From positions 1 through 29,241 of the forward strand of contig JBDRKQ010000256.1 in assembly GCA_043813895.1 (NCBI GenBank): 29,241 nucleotides of DNA, in the 5' to 3' direction. This DNA is from CAZTAR01 sp043813895 (lineage in GTDB: Bacteria > Planctomycetota > Phycisphaerae > UBA1845 > UTPLA1). Positions 7,805-16,000 of this stretch are shown one piece after another. Within the stretch, counting starts at the first letter, position 1. Each line of letters starts with the position of its first letter. Position numbers and translations under genes: made by a program. Below the pieces are notes generated by a model. That model did not search any database. It was not told the DNA's origin and worked only from the letters and a program-made list of their open reading frames with translations.

Positions 7805-8470
7805 ATGATCGACAAGATGTTCCAGAATTCTCCCTTCGAGCCGCTGATGCACCACTTCGCGAAGGTGCAGGAGTGTGTTCGGTTGATTCGGCCGATGTTC
7901 GAAGCGGTAAGAGAGCAGGACCTCGGCCGTCTGACGGATCTGACGCACGATGTGTTCAGATGTGAGCACGAAGCAGACGTGATTAAGGACGCGATCCGGC
8001 AGAGGATCCCGCGGAGCTTCTTTCTGCCGGTTTACCGCGGCGATTTGTTGGGATACCTCAAGCTCCAGGACGACATGGCGGACGAAGTTGAGGACATCGC
8101 CATCCTGCTCACCATCAAGAATCTGAAGATGCCGGATTCGCTCGTCGACGAGATCTTCGGCTACCTGGACAAGATCCTGCTGGCGTGCAAGCGGATGGAT
8201 GAGATGAACGCGCACATTCGGGAACTCGTCTCGCGCGGCTTTCGGGCGGAAGAGGCGGACGGTGTCTTCGGGATGATTCGAGCAGTGGAGAAGGCCGAAT
8301 GGGAGGCCGACAAGGCGCAGTACTCATTGAGCAAGTCGCTCTTTGCCCTGGAAGATGAGATCAAGACAACGGACCTCATTCTGTGGTGGCGGATATTCCT
8401 GGAGCTCGGCCGTCTGGCGAACCACGCGGATAACATCGCGGATCGACTGCGGCGGATGCTGTCGCAGTGA
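7805..8470 (+). CDS. DUF47/PhoU-like protein (TIGR00153 family), PiT-associated
   Basis: 221 residues, nearly all helical and charged, with the repeated PhoU-like pattern: FRCEHEADVIKDAIRQRIPRSFFLPVYRGDLLGYL (given here only to note E/D-rich metal-binding sites), then DDMADEVEDIA and a second half with EKAEWEADKAQY and LANHADNIADRLRRML. DUF47 proteins are soluble partners of PiT phosphate transporters and are thought to control or chaperone them. The PiT gene follows after 118 bases on the same strand, which supports this role. ATG 7805 is preceded by AGGAGG. A longer frame from 7391 overlaps the preceding isomerase gene and is not real. Confidence 0.85.
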   Translation: MIDKMFQNSPFEPLMHHFAKVQECVRLIRPMFEAVREQDLGRLTDLTHDVFRCEHEADVIKDAIRQRIPRSFFLPVYRGDLLGYLKLQDDMADEVEDIAILLTIKNLKMPDSLVDEIFGYLDKILLACKRMDEMNAHIRELVSRGFRAEEADGVFGMIRAVEKAEWEADKAQYSLSKSLFALEDEIKTTDLILWWRIFLELGRLANHADNIADRLRRMLSQ

Positions 8471-8588
8471 TCCGAGCGATCCTCCAAGAGGAGAGTTCTT
8501 TCCGCTCCGCGCAGATCGTGAGACACGCTCGATTGAGACAGACGCCCGTCAGCGCTGTGAGTATACAGGCAGCAACAAGAGAGAGTGA

Positions 8589-10208
8589 ATGAGCATCAGC
8601 GGATCGCTTTTTCTCGCACAAACAGGCGATGCAAGCGGCGCGGTCATGACGCCCTTTCTCTATGGCGTTGCGATCCTAGCCGTCGTGATGCTCCTGTGGG
8701 ACACCGTGGAGGTCGGGCGGAACGACGCCGCGAACATCGTGAACGCCGTGTTCGGGTCTCGGATCCTATCGCGAGAGTGGGCGGTTCGAATCGCGGGCCT
8801 GGGCGTCATCCTCGGCGCGTATCTCTCGTCCGACGTCATTGAGACCGCGCGCAGGGGAATCTTTACCCCGGGGGCGTTTACGCTCGCACAGGTGTTGGCC
8901 GTCTACGTATCCGTGTATTTGGTCGACACGATTCTCCTCTACAGCTACTCGGCGTTCGGCATGCCTGTCAGCACGACAATGACACTCGTGTTCGAGTTGC
9001 TCGGCGCGTCGCTTTTTCTCGGCTATCTGCGAGGCTCGGATCCTGTCAGCGCCGTCTGTTGGGGCAAGGCAGGCACGGTCATCCTGGGCATCGTCTGCTC
9101 GATTCTGCTCTCAGGCGTGATGGGCTTCTTCCTCCAGAGAGCCGCGCGCGGCGCGATTCGCGACAAATGGTCCAGTCTGCCGGCCCTTCTGCTGCACGGC
9201 GGGTGGGTCGGCGGCGGGCTGATGGCCGGGCTCTGCTACTTCATGATGGTCAAGGGCATGAAGAACGTGGGTTTTGTCAAGAGCCTCACGAGTCGCGTAC
9301 TGAGCGACCCGTCCGGCCCGTTCATCGCCATCGTCGTGCTGTGGGTGTTCTTCGCTATCATTATCCATTTCTCGCTGGTGGTTTATCGCAAGAGGGCGGC
9401 GACGAAGCTGTTCCCGGTTCTGACTGTGTTCGGGATGGTCGCCATGGCGTTTGCCTTCGGACAGAACGACCTGGCAAACTGCGCCTCGCCTGGGCTGGCA
9501 GCCGTGGCCTTGATTCGCGGTCATCTTGAAGGCCTGACGGTGACCGACGTGACCGAGGTCCCGATCGCTCCCTGGCAATTGCTGCTGTGCGGAGTTCTTT
9601 TGACAGGTGGGATGATGTCGAAGAACGCGCAGCGCGTGACACAGGCCGCCGTACGAACGGGCAGTGCCGGGGACCGTGTCCAACTGTGGGCGCCACAATG
9701 GTGCATTGCGCTGGCCAGCGCCTTGCTACGGAAGCAACCGGCTCAACGATCCCTCGCTCCGGTCATCACCAGGGATGCAGGCGGGAAGACCCTACACTAC
9801 GATCCTCTTCGCGGGTGCGTTATTGTCTGTGTCTCCGCCAGCGTGATCGCCACCGCTTCAGCGTTGGGTCTGCCTGTTTCGACTACTTACGTGGCGTTTG
9901 CGGCCATTGTCGCAACAGGGATGGCTGATCGCATCTTCGCACGGGGCGACGCTGCGCTGAAGATGGGCCGTGCGATTTGGGTCGTGTTCAGTTGGTTTGC
10001 TGCAGCGGTGATCGCCAGCATTGGTGCCGGCTTGGTGTGTCTGGCAATCTACCACATCGGGCTGATCGGGATGGTGGTTTGCGTGGCCGGCAACCTTTTC
10101 CTTCGGCGCTATATTAAGCGCCGCGCGGATATACAGGAAGAAAGCGTCCGGCGCGAGGCGGAAGAGCGGATGCATCCGGAAGAGTTTGCGCTTGAGGATG
10201 AGCGTTGA
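8589..10208 (+). CDS. pit: PiT-family inorganic phosphate transporter
   Basis: 539 residues with about 10-12 hydrophobic segments. The two inverted PiT signatures are both present: GRNDAANIVNAVFGS (43-57) with GMPVSTT (124-130) in the first half, and FAFGQNDLANCASPG (288-302) with GLPVSTT (427-433) in the second half. PiT proteins import phosphate (often as a metal complex) with a proton or sodium ion across the cytoplasmic membrane. The segment at about 345-405 between the halves is more hydrophilic and probably cytoplasmic; the C-terminus is a charged tail. ATG at 8589 preceded by AAGAGAGTGA. Forms a unit with the DUF47 gene upstream. Sulfate transport is possible for some relatives, but the DUF47 neighbour favours phosphate. 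Confidence 0.94.
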   Translation: MSISGSLFLAQTGDASGAVMTPFLYGVAILAVVMLLWDTVEVGRNDAANIVNAVFGSRILSREWAVRIAGLGVILGAYLSSDVIETARRGIFTPGAFTLAQVLAVYVSVYLVDTILLYSYSAFGMPVSTTMTLVFELLGASLFLGYLRGSDPVSAVCWGKAGTVILGIVCSILLSGVMGFFLQRAARGAIRDKWSSLPALLLHGGWVGGGLMAGLCYFMMVKGMKNVGFVKSLTSRVLSDPSGPFIAIVVLWVFFAIIIHFSLVVYRKRAATKLFPVLTVFGMVAMAFAFGQNDLANCASPGLAAVALIRGHLEGLTVTDVTEVPIAPWQLLLCGVLLTGGMMSKNAQRVTQAAVRTGSAGDRVQLWAPQWCIALASALLRKQPAQRSLAPVITRDAGGKTLHYDPLRGCVIVCVSASVIATASALGLPVSTTYVAFAAIVATGMADRIFARGDAALKMGRAIWVVFSWFAAAVIASIGAGLVCLAIYHIGLIGMVVCVAGNLFLRRYIKRRADIQEESVRREAEERMHPEEFALEDER

Positions 10209-10214
10209 TTCGTT

Positions 10215-10238
10215 CCCTCGCTTGCGCTTCGGGCTGGT
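10215..10238 (+). repeat. Type D intergenic repeat, copy 2
   Basis: Exact 24-base match to 3328-3351. It begins 7 bases after the phosphate transporter stop and is followed, 4 bases later, by a type A palindrome. Confidence 0.85.
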
Positions 10239-10242
10239 GTGG

Positions 10243-10269
10243 ACGTCCGACACGGGGGTCGGATGCTAC
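10243..10269 (+). repeat. Palindromic intergenic element, type A copy 3
   Basis: Arms GTCCGAC/GTCGGAT around ACGGGG; one base differs from copies 1 and 2 (C to T just after the right arm core, giving GGATGCTAC). Lies between pit and the rhomboid gene. Confidence 0.85.
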
Positions 10270-10302
10270 GATCACTCGTGAGACGCCTAGGACGGGAGTT
10301 GG

Positions 10303-11130
10303 ATGTTTCCGATTCGTAGCACGAACCCGACGCGATCGAGGCCGTACGTCACCTTCGGCTTGATTGGCGTCAACACGCTTGTGTTTCTCTTCATGGCGTG
10401 GGGGCCGGTCGATCAGACCGTGTTCACGTACAAGTACGGCTACTTGCCGGGCGAGTTGGTGCTGGATCAGGAGGCGTTTGCCACCGAGATGCGGCAGCAT
10501 CCGCCTGGTCAACCCATCACTGATCGGTACGGGCGACATGCTATCGATCGATCATCGGGCAACCTCCTGTTGCGGCCGAATATCGAGGCGATCGAAGCGG
10601 CCACGGCCGTGCCCGCGTGGGTGAATCTGCTGACGGCGATGTTCCTGCACGGCGGCTGGTGGCATCTGATCGGCAACATGCTCTACCTGTGGATCTTCGG
10701 GAGCAATATCGAAGACAGGCTGGGCCCTTGGCTGTATGTCGTGTTCTACGTCGGGACGGGCGTGGTCGGCAATCTCACGCACACGTTCTTCGACGCGGGC
10801 GTCACACCCTTGGTGGGTGCGAGCGGGGCGGTCAGTGGTGTGATGGGCGCGTACATCCTGCTCTTCCCACGGACACGGCTCCTGGCCATTGTTCCCGTGG
10901 GTTGGTATCCGATGACGGTGAGCCTGCCGGCCTGGATGTTCCTCGGGATGTACTTTGTGGTGCAGAACCTCTATCCCGCCACGTTCGGCATGGGCGGCAA
11001 CGTCGCGTACTGGGCGCACATCGGCGGTTTCGCCTCGGGGGCGGCGTTGATCTTCGTATTCCCGCGCAGCAAGCGACCGCCGCCGCCCGTGGCGGACATG
11101 GCCGATGAAGACGCCGATCTTGTGCTTTGA
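10303..11130 (+). CDS. Rhomboid-family intramembrane serine protease
   Basis: 275 residues with about six membrane segments. The family's structural motif HGGWWHLIGNM is at 116-126, the nucleophile Ser174 lies in GASGAVSG (172-179), and the catalytic His239 in AHIGGF (238-243). Rhomboids cut membrane proteins within or near a transmembrane helix. A hydrophilic insert at about 43-103 between the first helix and the HGGW motif is longer than in minimal rhomboids and probably faces outside. The C-terminus is a short Pro-rich and acidic tail. ATG 10303 has GGGAG 5 bases upstream. Substrates cannot be predicted; no adjacent gene is an obvious partner. Confidence 0.95.
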   Translation: MFPIRSTNPTRSRPYVTFGLIGVNTLVFLFMAWGPVDQTVFTYKYGYLPGELVLDQEAFATEMRQHPPGQPITDRYGRHAIDRSSGNLLLRPNIEAIEAATAVPAWVNLLTAMFLHGGWWHLIGNMLYLWIFGSNIEDRLGPWLYVVFYVGTGVVGNLTHTFFDAGVTPLVGASGAVSGVMGAYILLFPRTRLLAIVPVGWYPMTVSLPAWMFLGMYFVVQNLYPATFGMGGNVAYWAHIGGFASGAALIFVFPRSKRPPPPVADMADEDADLVL

Positions 11131-11178
11131 ATCGTTTGGATTGCTGGGCGGAGAATCCTTCCTCGGTCCACAGGTCGA

Positions 11179-11200
11179 TGCCGAGAAGGGATTCTCGGCA
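11179..11200. repeat. Palindromic intergenic element, type C copy 2
   Basis: Arms TGCCGAGA/TCTCGGCA (8 bp) around AGGGAT. A decayed copy with loop-like AATCCT lies just before it at about 11148-11168. Confidence 0.8.
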
Positions 11201-11253
11201 GAGCGTGTAGCGTCGGTCCCCCGTGGCTGACGAGGGACGCGGGCCGGCTCCCA

Positions 11254-11275
11254 CGGCCGACAGGGGCGTCGGCCG
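11254..11275 (-). repeat. Palindromic intergenic element, type A' copy 1 (stem variant)
   Basis: Arms CGGCCGAC/GTCGGCCG (8 bp) around AGGGGC, followed by CCACAG. Exact reverse complement of the unit at 20849-20870. It has the same build as type A, with T:A of the stem replaced by G:C on both sides. Confidence 0.85.
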
Positions 11276-11307
11276 CCACAGAACCAGTCGATGCCGCTCA
11301 AGCTGCT

Positions 11308-12540
11308 CTAGACCACCGCGGGCGATCTCTCGGCGTGGACGGTGGGGGTGACCTCGACGTGGGGATCCAGGTGTGCGACGCCTCCGCAGGTCGGGCTCGC
11401 GTCAACGAGGATCCGCGTTGCGTACGTGTCCTCCGCGGCGTAGGTGAGGCCGTCTCGTTCGCGGACGTGCAGTCCTACGGCGTAGTCACCGGGCGGGAGG
11501 TTCATTCGAAAGTCATATCGTACGGTCTGTGTATCGCCCTTGGCGGCCGTCGGGGCGGCGAGACCGAGACGCGAGCTGCTGGTTTCAAAGACGACGAGGT
11601 GATCGTCCATGCGGATGACCGACAGCCCATAGGACGGGTTTGCCATGTCCACGTCGAACTCGGCGTCGAACTCGAAGCGAACCTCGTCGCCCGGCCTGAC
11701 CTTGTCGAGTGTGTTGCCCGTGAGGGGGCAGCCGAGACGAGAGTTGCTGATGCGAACGAGCGGTGCGTCGTGGGCGCCGCTGGTTAGCAGCGGCTCAGAG
11801 CAAGCCTGGTAGTAACGGCCGACGGCGCCCGACGCCGGTCCGCTGAAGGACTTTCGCCCGCGAACGAGGACGACGGCGCGATTACAGAAGCGGCTCACGG
11901 CGCCAAGGTCGTGGGATACGAAAACGATCGCGACGCCCTCGGCGAGGAAGCTGCGCATCTTCTCCATGCACTTCGCGCGGAAGACGCGGTCGCCGACCGA
12001 GAGCACTTCGTCGACGAGTAGCACCTGGGGGGCTACGTGGGCGGCGATGGCGAAGCCGAGCCGCGCGTGCATGCCGCTGCTGTAGCGTTTGACCGGCGTA
12101 TCGAGGAAATCCTCGATGCCGGCGAAGGCGACGATTTCGTCGAACTTGCATCTGACCTCCGGTCGGGTCATGCCGAGGATGCTGGCGTTGAGGTAGATGT
12201 TCTCCCGCCCGGTCAGGTCGCCGTGGAAACCGGCTCCGAGTTCGATCAACGCGGAAACGCGACCGGCGACACGGATGATGCCATGGTTCGGCCGCATGAT
12301 GCCGGCAAGGAGCTTGAGGATTGTGCTCTTGCCCGCACCGTTCGGGCCGATGATCCCGAGGGCCTCGCCGGGCCGGACGTCGAAACTCACGTCGTCCACC
12401 GCCCAGAATTCGGACCGTCGCAGCTTGCCGCGTTTTCTGAGTATGCGGTTCGCGAACAGGTCCCGCAGTGAGTCGAACTGCTGGCCGCGCCGGAACTTCT
12501 TGAAGACTCGGGAAACCGAGATTGCCGAAGGCGTCGCCAA
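11308..12540 (-). CDS. Wzt-type ABC transporter ATP-binding protein (polysaccharide export) with C-terminal cargo domain
   Basis: 410 residues. The ABC domain has Walker A GPNGAGKST (65-73), signature YSSGMHARLGF (153-163), Walker B VLLVDE (173-178) and H-loop His210. This ATPase class (with ELGAGFHGDLTGREN at 100-113) powers export of O-antigen or teichoic-acid-like polymers. Residues about 250-400 form a beta-rich extension (PGDEVRFEFDAEFD; PPGDYAVGLHV) like the Wzt domain that recognises the end of the glycan. Start is TTG 12540, supported by AGGAG 5 bases upstream. The membrane permease (Wzm) that normally sits directly beside it is absent from the window, so the partner must lie elsewhere. 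Confidence 0.9.
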   Translation of the reverse strand: MATPSAISVSRVFKKFRRGQQFDSLRDLFANRILRKRGKLRRSEFWAVDDVSFDVRPGEALGIIGPNGAGKSTILKLLAGIMRPNHGIIRVAGRVSALIELGAGFHGDLTGRENIYLNASILGMTRPEVRCKFDEIVAFAGIEDFLDTPVKRYSSGMHARLGFAIAAHVAPQVLLVDEVLSVGDRVFRAKCMEKMRSFLAEGVAIVFVSHDLGAVSRFCNRAVVLVRGRKSFSGPASGAVGRYYQACSEPLLTSGAHDAPLVRISNSRLGCPLTGNTLDKVRPGDEVRFEFDAEFDVDMANPSYGLSVIRMDDHLVVFETSSSRLGLAAPTAAKGDTQTVRYDFRMNLPPGDYAVGLHVRERDGLTYAAEDTYATRILVDASPTCGGVAHLDPHVEVTPTVHAERSPAVV

Positions 12541-12873
12541 GCGTACTCCTATCGATTCCTGGGCACGCCCGCGGTCTCTCGCGGGCCAAGGCCGTACCCC
12601 ACCCGTTCGCGCGTCGCACGTTATATGAATATCGGTCTTTAGCGGGACGCACTTGACGTCCTGGACTAACCGGCGGACAGGGGGACGTCTGTGCGGTAAT
12701 CACTCGCAGACAGCGGCAGGACAGATGAGACCTGGGCGTTCTTGCCGCTCGTTTTTGGAACGGGTAGGATTCGGCCTTGGAAGTGGTCAAGCCGTATTGC
12801 GTGGCGTCCGGTCGCGCTCGGTGGAATCCGCGTGGGGGTCTTCCATTCCGAGCTCGGGGCAAGGAGTAGGCTG
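12541..12873. other. Divergent intergenic region
   Basis: 333 bases between the TTG start of the Wzt-type gene and the ATG of the lysine-ketoglutarate reductase. It probably carries both promoters. An AT-rich patch at 12620-12631 contains TATAAC on the minus strand (12625-12620), a plausible -10 box for the ABC gene, but no convincing -35 box is at the right distance. On the plus strand TTGACG at 12653-12658 has no good -10 partner. No repeats of the other intergenic types are seen here. Confidence 0.4.
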
Positions 12874-14181
12874 ATGCCGAGGATTGGGATACGCCGTGAG
12901 GACAAGAGTCGGTTCGAAGCTCGAACGCCTTTGGTTCCGGCCGACGTGGCGCGTCTTGTCAAAGAGCACGGCGTGGATGTGACGGTGGAGCGGTCGGAGA
13001 GGCGGGTGTTTCGCGAGGCCGACTACGAGTCCGTCGGCGCTCGCGTTGCGGACGACCTTTCGGATTGCCCGATCATCCTGGGTGTGAAGGAGATCCCGCC
13101 GGAGAAGCTCGAGGCTCGCAAGACTTACGTTTACTTTTCGCACACGATCAAGGGCCAGCCCGCGAACATGCCAGCGTTGCGGCGGCTTCTGGAGTTGGAT
13201 TGCCAACTCATCGACTTCGAGAAGATCGAGGACGAGCAGGGACGCCGCATGGTCTTCTTCGGGAAGTTCGCGGGCCTCGCGGGCATGATCGATACGTTGT
13301 GGGCGTTGGGCCGACGTCTGAAGCATGAAGGCATCGACAGCGCCTTTGAAGCCGTGCAGCAGGCCTACCGCTATAACGATCTCGATCATGCCAGGCGGGC
13401 TCTTCGAGACGTAGCTGAACGGATCCGCCGGGACGGTTTGCCAGAGCAGTTGCGGCCTTTCGTCTGCGGGTTTGCGGGGTACGGACAGGTCTCGCAGGGG
13501 GCGCAGGAAATCTACGACGTACTGCCCGTAGAAGAGGTCTCGCCGGATGCACTGGACGGACTTACCGCCGAGGCGAACGTGTGCTACAAGACGGTCTTCC
13601 ACGAGGAGCACATGGTCGAGCCGGTGGAGCCGTCCCGAGCGTTCGAGCTTCAGGACTACTACGGCCATCCCAAGCGGTATCGGTCCCGGTTCTTTCCGCT
13701 GTTGCAGCACCTCACTCTGATGGTGAACTGCATCTACTGGGCGCCGAAGTACCCCCGGCTCGTGACTCTGGACCAATTGCGGACGATGTACGGCGGCTCC
13801 CAGATGCCGCGTCTGCGCGTCATCGGCGACATTTCCTGCGACATCGGCGGGTCCGTCGAGTGTACGGTCAAATCCACAGAGCCCGATAACCCGGTGTTCG
13901 TGTGGGAACCTGCCACGGGTCGGCCCCGTGACGGCGTCGAAGGCGTCGGGCCGGTGGTGTTGGCCGTGGATTTTTTGCCGTGCGAGCTTCCCGTCGATGC
14001 GTCCGGGTTCTTCAGCCGATCACTGAGCCCTTTGATACCCGGTTTGGCGAAGGCGGATTTCTCGCGACTGTTTGCCATGTGTGGTTTGCCGTCCGAGCTC
14101 GAACGCGCGACGATCGTGTATCAGGGCGCGTTGACCGATCGCTTCAAGTATTTGGAGGAGTTTGTGTCTGGGGGTGTTTGA
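12874..14181 (+). CDS. Lysine-ketoglutarate reductase (saccharopine-forming; N-terminal half of eukaryotic AASS)
   Basis: 435 residues that follow the LKR half of the animal and plant bifunctional alpha-aminoadipic semialdehyde synthase almost motif by motif: IGIRREDKSRFEARTPL (4-20), ILGVKEIPPEKL (68-79), KTYVYFSHTIKGQ (83-95), FGKFAGLAGMID (129-140), the dinucleotide motif GFAGYGQVSQGAQEI (199-213), and DISCDIGGSVE near the C-terminus. The enzyme condenses lysine with 2-oxoglutarate and reduces the product with NADPH to saccharopine. ATG 12874 has AAGGAG 7 bases upstream; the in-frame extension to 12742 has no homology. The saccharopine dehydrogenase follows 333 bases downstream on the same strand. 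Confidence 0.92.
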   Translation: MPRIGIRREDKSRFEARTPLVPADVARLVKEHGVDVTVERSERRVFREADYESVGARVADDLSDCPIILGVKEIPPEKLEARKTYVYFSHTIKGQPANMPALRRLLELDCQLIDFEKIEDEQGRRMVFFGKFAGLAGMIDTLWALGRRLKHEGIDSAFEAVQQAYRYNDLDHARRALRDVAERIRRDGLPEQLRPFVCGFAGYGQVSQGAQEIYDVLPVEEVSPDALDGLTAEANVCYKTVFHEEHMVEPVEPSRAFELQDYYGHPKRYRSRFFPLLQHLTLMVNCIYWAPKYPRLVTLDQLRTMYGGSQMPRLRVIGDISCDIGGSVECTVKSTEPDNPVFVWEPATGRPRDGVEGVGPVVLAVDFLPCELPVDASGFFSRSLSPLIPGLAKADFSRLFAMCGLPSELERATIVYQGALTDRFKYLEEFVSGGV

Positions 14182-14514
14182 GGGTGGCTGAGGGCGTACG
14201 CATACATAAACTGAACGAATGCCGAAGGGTGGTACGGGCGTCCCGCCCGTAGCCGCACGGGCAAGATGCCCGTACCACCCATATGAAATGTGCAACTTGT
14301 TTAAGCGCGGGTCCTGAGGCTGCCGGTGCTTGAATGGTCAAAGAAGCACGCTGTGTTTCTTTGAGGCCCTCGGATTGCGATCCGTGGGCTTGGCGAACAT
14401 TGCATCATCCGTTCAAGCATCGATGCCGTGACTTTGTGGCATGGATCGTGCTGGAGCGTGAGGATCGTGCCGTTGCGTGTTGACGTGTCCTAAGGATTGA
14501 GAGGAGTTTGTCAG
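14182..14514. other. Spacer between LKR and SDH genes
   Basis: 333 bases. Holds a two-hairpin repeat (14227-14280), a short palindrome CGGAT/ATCCG at 14371-14384, and the GAGGAG ribosome binding site of the SDH gene (14501-14506). The gap is long for an operon, so SDH may have its own promoter; I could not identify one with confidence. Confidence 0.5.
14227..14280. repeat. Two-hairpin intergenic element, copy 1
   Basis: 54 bases bounded by perfect 13-bp inverted ends (GGGTGGTACGGGC / GCCCGTACCACCC). Inside are two hairpins: arms TACGGGC/GCCCGTA with loop GTCCC, and arms ACGGGC/GCCCGT with loop AAGAT. Equivalent elements are at 22978-23032 and 25132-25181. Lies 45 bases after the LKR stop. 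Confidence 0.88.
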
Positions 14515-15846
14515 ATGAAGAAAGTGCTTGTCCTCGGAGCCGGCCTGGTGACGCGCCCGCTCGTACGCTACCTGCTTGACCAGCCTGAGTTTCAGGTCAC
14601 CGTCGCGAGTCGGACCGTGAGCAAGGCGGAGGCCTTGGTTGGCGGCCATCCCGGCGGCACGGCCATCCCGCTTCTGGCGAAGGACTCGGCAAAGCTGGCA
14701 GAGCTGATCCAGAAGCACGATCTGGCCGTCAGTTTGCTCCCGGCGCCGCTCCATCCGGTCGTGGCAGAGTTGTGCATCAAACACGGCAAGCAGATGGTGA
14801 CCACCTCCTACGTGAGTCCGAAAATGAAGGAGCTTGACGGACCAGCCCGCAACGCAGGCGTAATGATCCTCAACGAGATCGGCGTCGATCCGGGAATCGA
14901 CCACATGTCGGCGATGCGGATTATCGACGAAGTCAAGAACCGCGGCGGCACGATCACGAGTTTCCGTTCGTATTGTGGCGGCCTGCCGGCTCCCGACTCG
15001 AACGACAATCCATTCGGATACAAGTTCTCCTGGAGCCCGCGGGCGGTTTGCACCGCCGGCAAGAACACGGGTCGGTATCGGGAGAACGGCAAGATGGTCG
15101 ATGTCCCTGGTCCCGAGCTGTTTACCCATTGCCATCCGGTTCAGGTCGAGGGAATCGGCGAGTTGGAGGCGTATCCGAATCGAGACTCGCTGGGCTATGT
15201 GGACATCTACGGGCTCGACGGTATCGAGACGATGTTCCGGGGGACCTTTCGATATCGCGGTTGGTGTGAGACGCTGAAGAAGGTGGTTGATCTCGGCCTG
15301 CTCGACGAAACGCCGGTGACGTACCCAGCGGGGATGACGTTCGCGCAGTGGACGGCGGGTTTTCTGCGGGGGGCAGGCAGTGGAGATTTGCGGAAGGACT
15401 TGGCCGCCTATCTCCGGCTCGATTCCTCCTCGGCGATCCTCGATCGGCTGTCGTGGCTGGGGCTGATGAGCGGCGATCCACTGCCGATCACGGGGTCGGA
15501 GACAACGGCACTCGACGTGCTGGCTGCGAAAATGCTCGAGAAGATGCCCTACGCGCCCGGCGAACGGGACATGATCGTGCTCGTTCACAAGTTCGAGGCT
15601 CGATTCCCCACCGGCGAGAAAGAAGCCATCAGCTCCACGCTGATCGACTACGGCCGGCCCGACGGCGATTCGTCGATGGCCAGGACCGTGAGCCTGCCGG
15701 CGGCGGTGGCTACGAAGCTGATCCTGACCGGCCAGTTGCACAAGCCCGGCGTTTTTATCCCAGTTGCCCCGGAGATCTACAACCCAGTTCTTGACGAGCT
15801 TGCCCGGTTGGAGATCCGCTGCGTGGAGCGGACGAAGAAGCTGTAG
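14515..15846 (+). CDS. Saccharopine dehydrogenase, glutamate-forming (C-terminal half of eukaryotic AASS)
   Basis: 443 residues with close resemblance to the SDH half of AASS: KVLVLGAGLVTRPLVRYLL (3-21, dinucleotide binding), AVSLLPAPLHPVVAELC, TTSYVSPKMKELD, LNEIGVDPGIDHMSAM, YCGGLPAPDSNDNP, YKFSWSPRAV, AYPNRDSLGY, and RGTFRYRGW. It oxidises saccharopine to glutamate and alpha-aminoadipate semialdehyde with NAD(P). ATG 14515 follows GAGAGGAG at about 8 bases. Together with the upstream LKR it makes a complete lysine-to-aminoadipate-semialdehyde step as two proteins. The semialdehyde dehydrogenase needed next is not in the window. Confidence 0.94.
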   Translation: MKKVLVLGAGLVTRPLVRYLLDQPEFQVTVASRTVSKAEALVGGHPGGTAIPLLAKDSAKLAELIQKHDLAVSLLPAPLHPVVAELCIKHGKQMVTTSYVSPKMKELDGPARNAGVMILNEIGVDPGIDHMSAMRIIDEVKNRGGTITSFRSYCGGLPAPDSNDNPFGYKFSWSPRAVCTAGKNTGRYRENGKMVDVPGPELFTHCHPVQVEGIGELEAYPNRDSLGYVDIYGLDGIETMFRGTFRYRGWCETLKKVVDLGLLDETPVTYPAGMTFAQWTAGFLRGAGSGDLRKDLAAYLRLDSSSAILDRLSWLGLMSGDPLPITGSETTALDVLAAKMLEKMPYAPGERDMIVLVHKFEARFPTGEKEAISSTLIDYGRPDGDSSMARTVSLPAAVATKLILTGQLHKPGVFIPVAPEIYNPVLDELARLEIRCVERTKKL

Positions 15847-15916
15847 AGCGGCTGTGCTGCCTGCAATGGACTGGGTCGTGGCGGGGGCGGGATGGGCAGC
15901 AATGAGGCTTGCTGAA

Positions 15917-16000
15917 TGCGGCCGAGAGGACTCGAACCTCCACGGGGTTGCCCCCACTGGCACCTGAAGCCAGCGCGTCTGCCAATTCCGCCACGGCCGC
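15917..16000 (-). tRNA. tRNA-Leu (anticodon CAG)
   Basis: 84 bases on the minus strand. Acceptor arms GCGGCCG/CGGCCGC pair fully, with discriminator A (complement of T at 15917), as expected for leucine. The anticodon stem CTGGC/GCCAG encloses loop TTCAGGT, giving CAG. A long variable arm (GTGGGGGCAACCCCGT) marks a class II tRNA, and the T arm has loop TTCGAGT. The 3' CCA is not encoded. It reads CUG codons. Confidence 0.97.
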
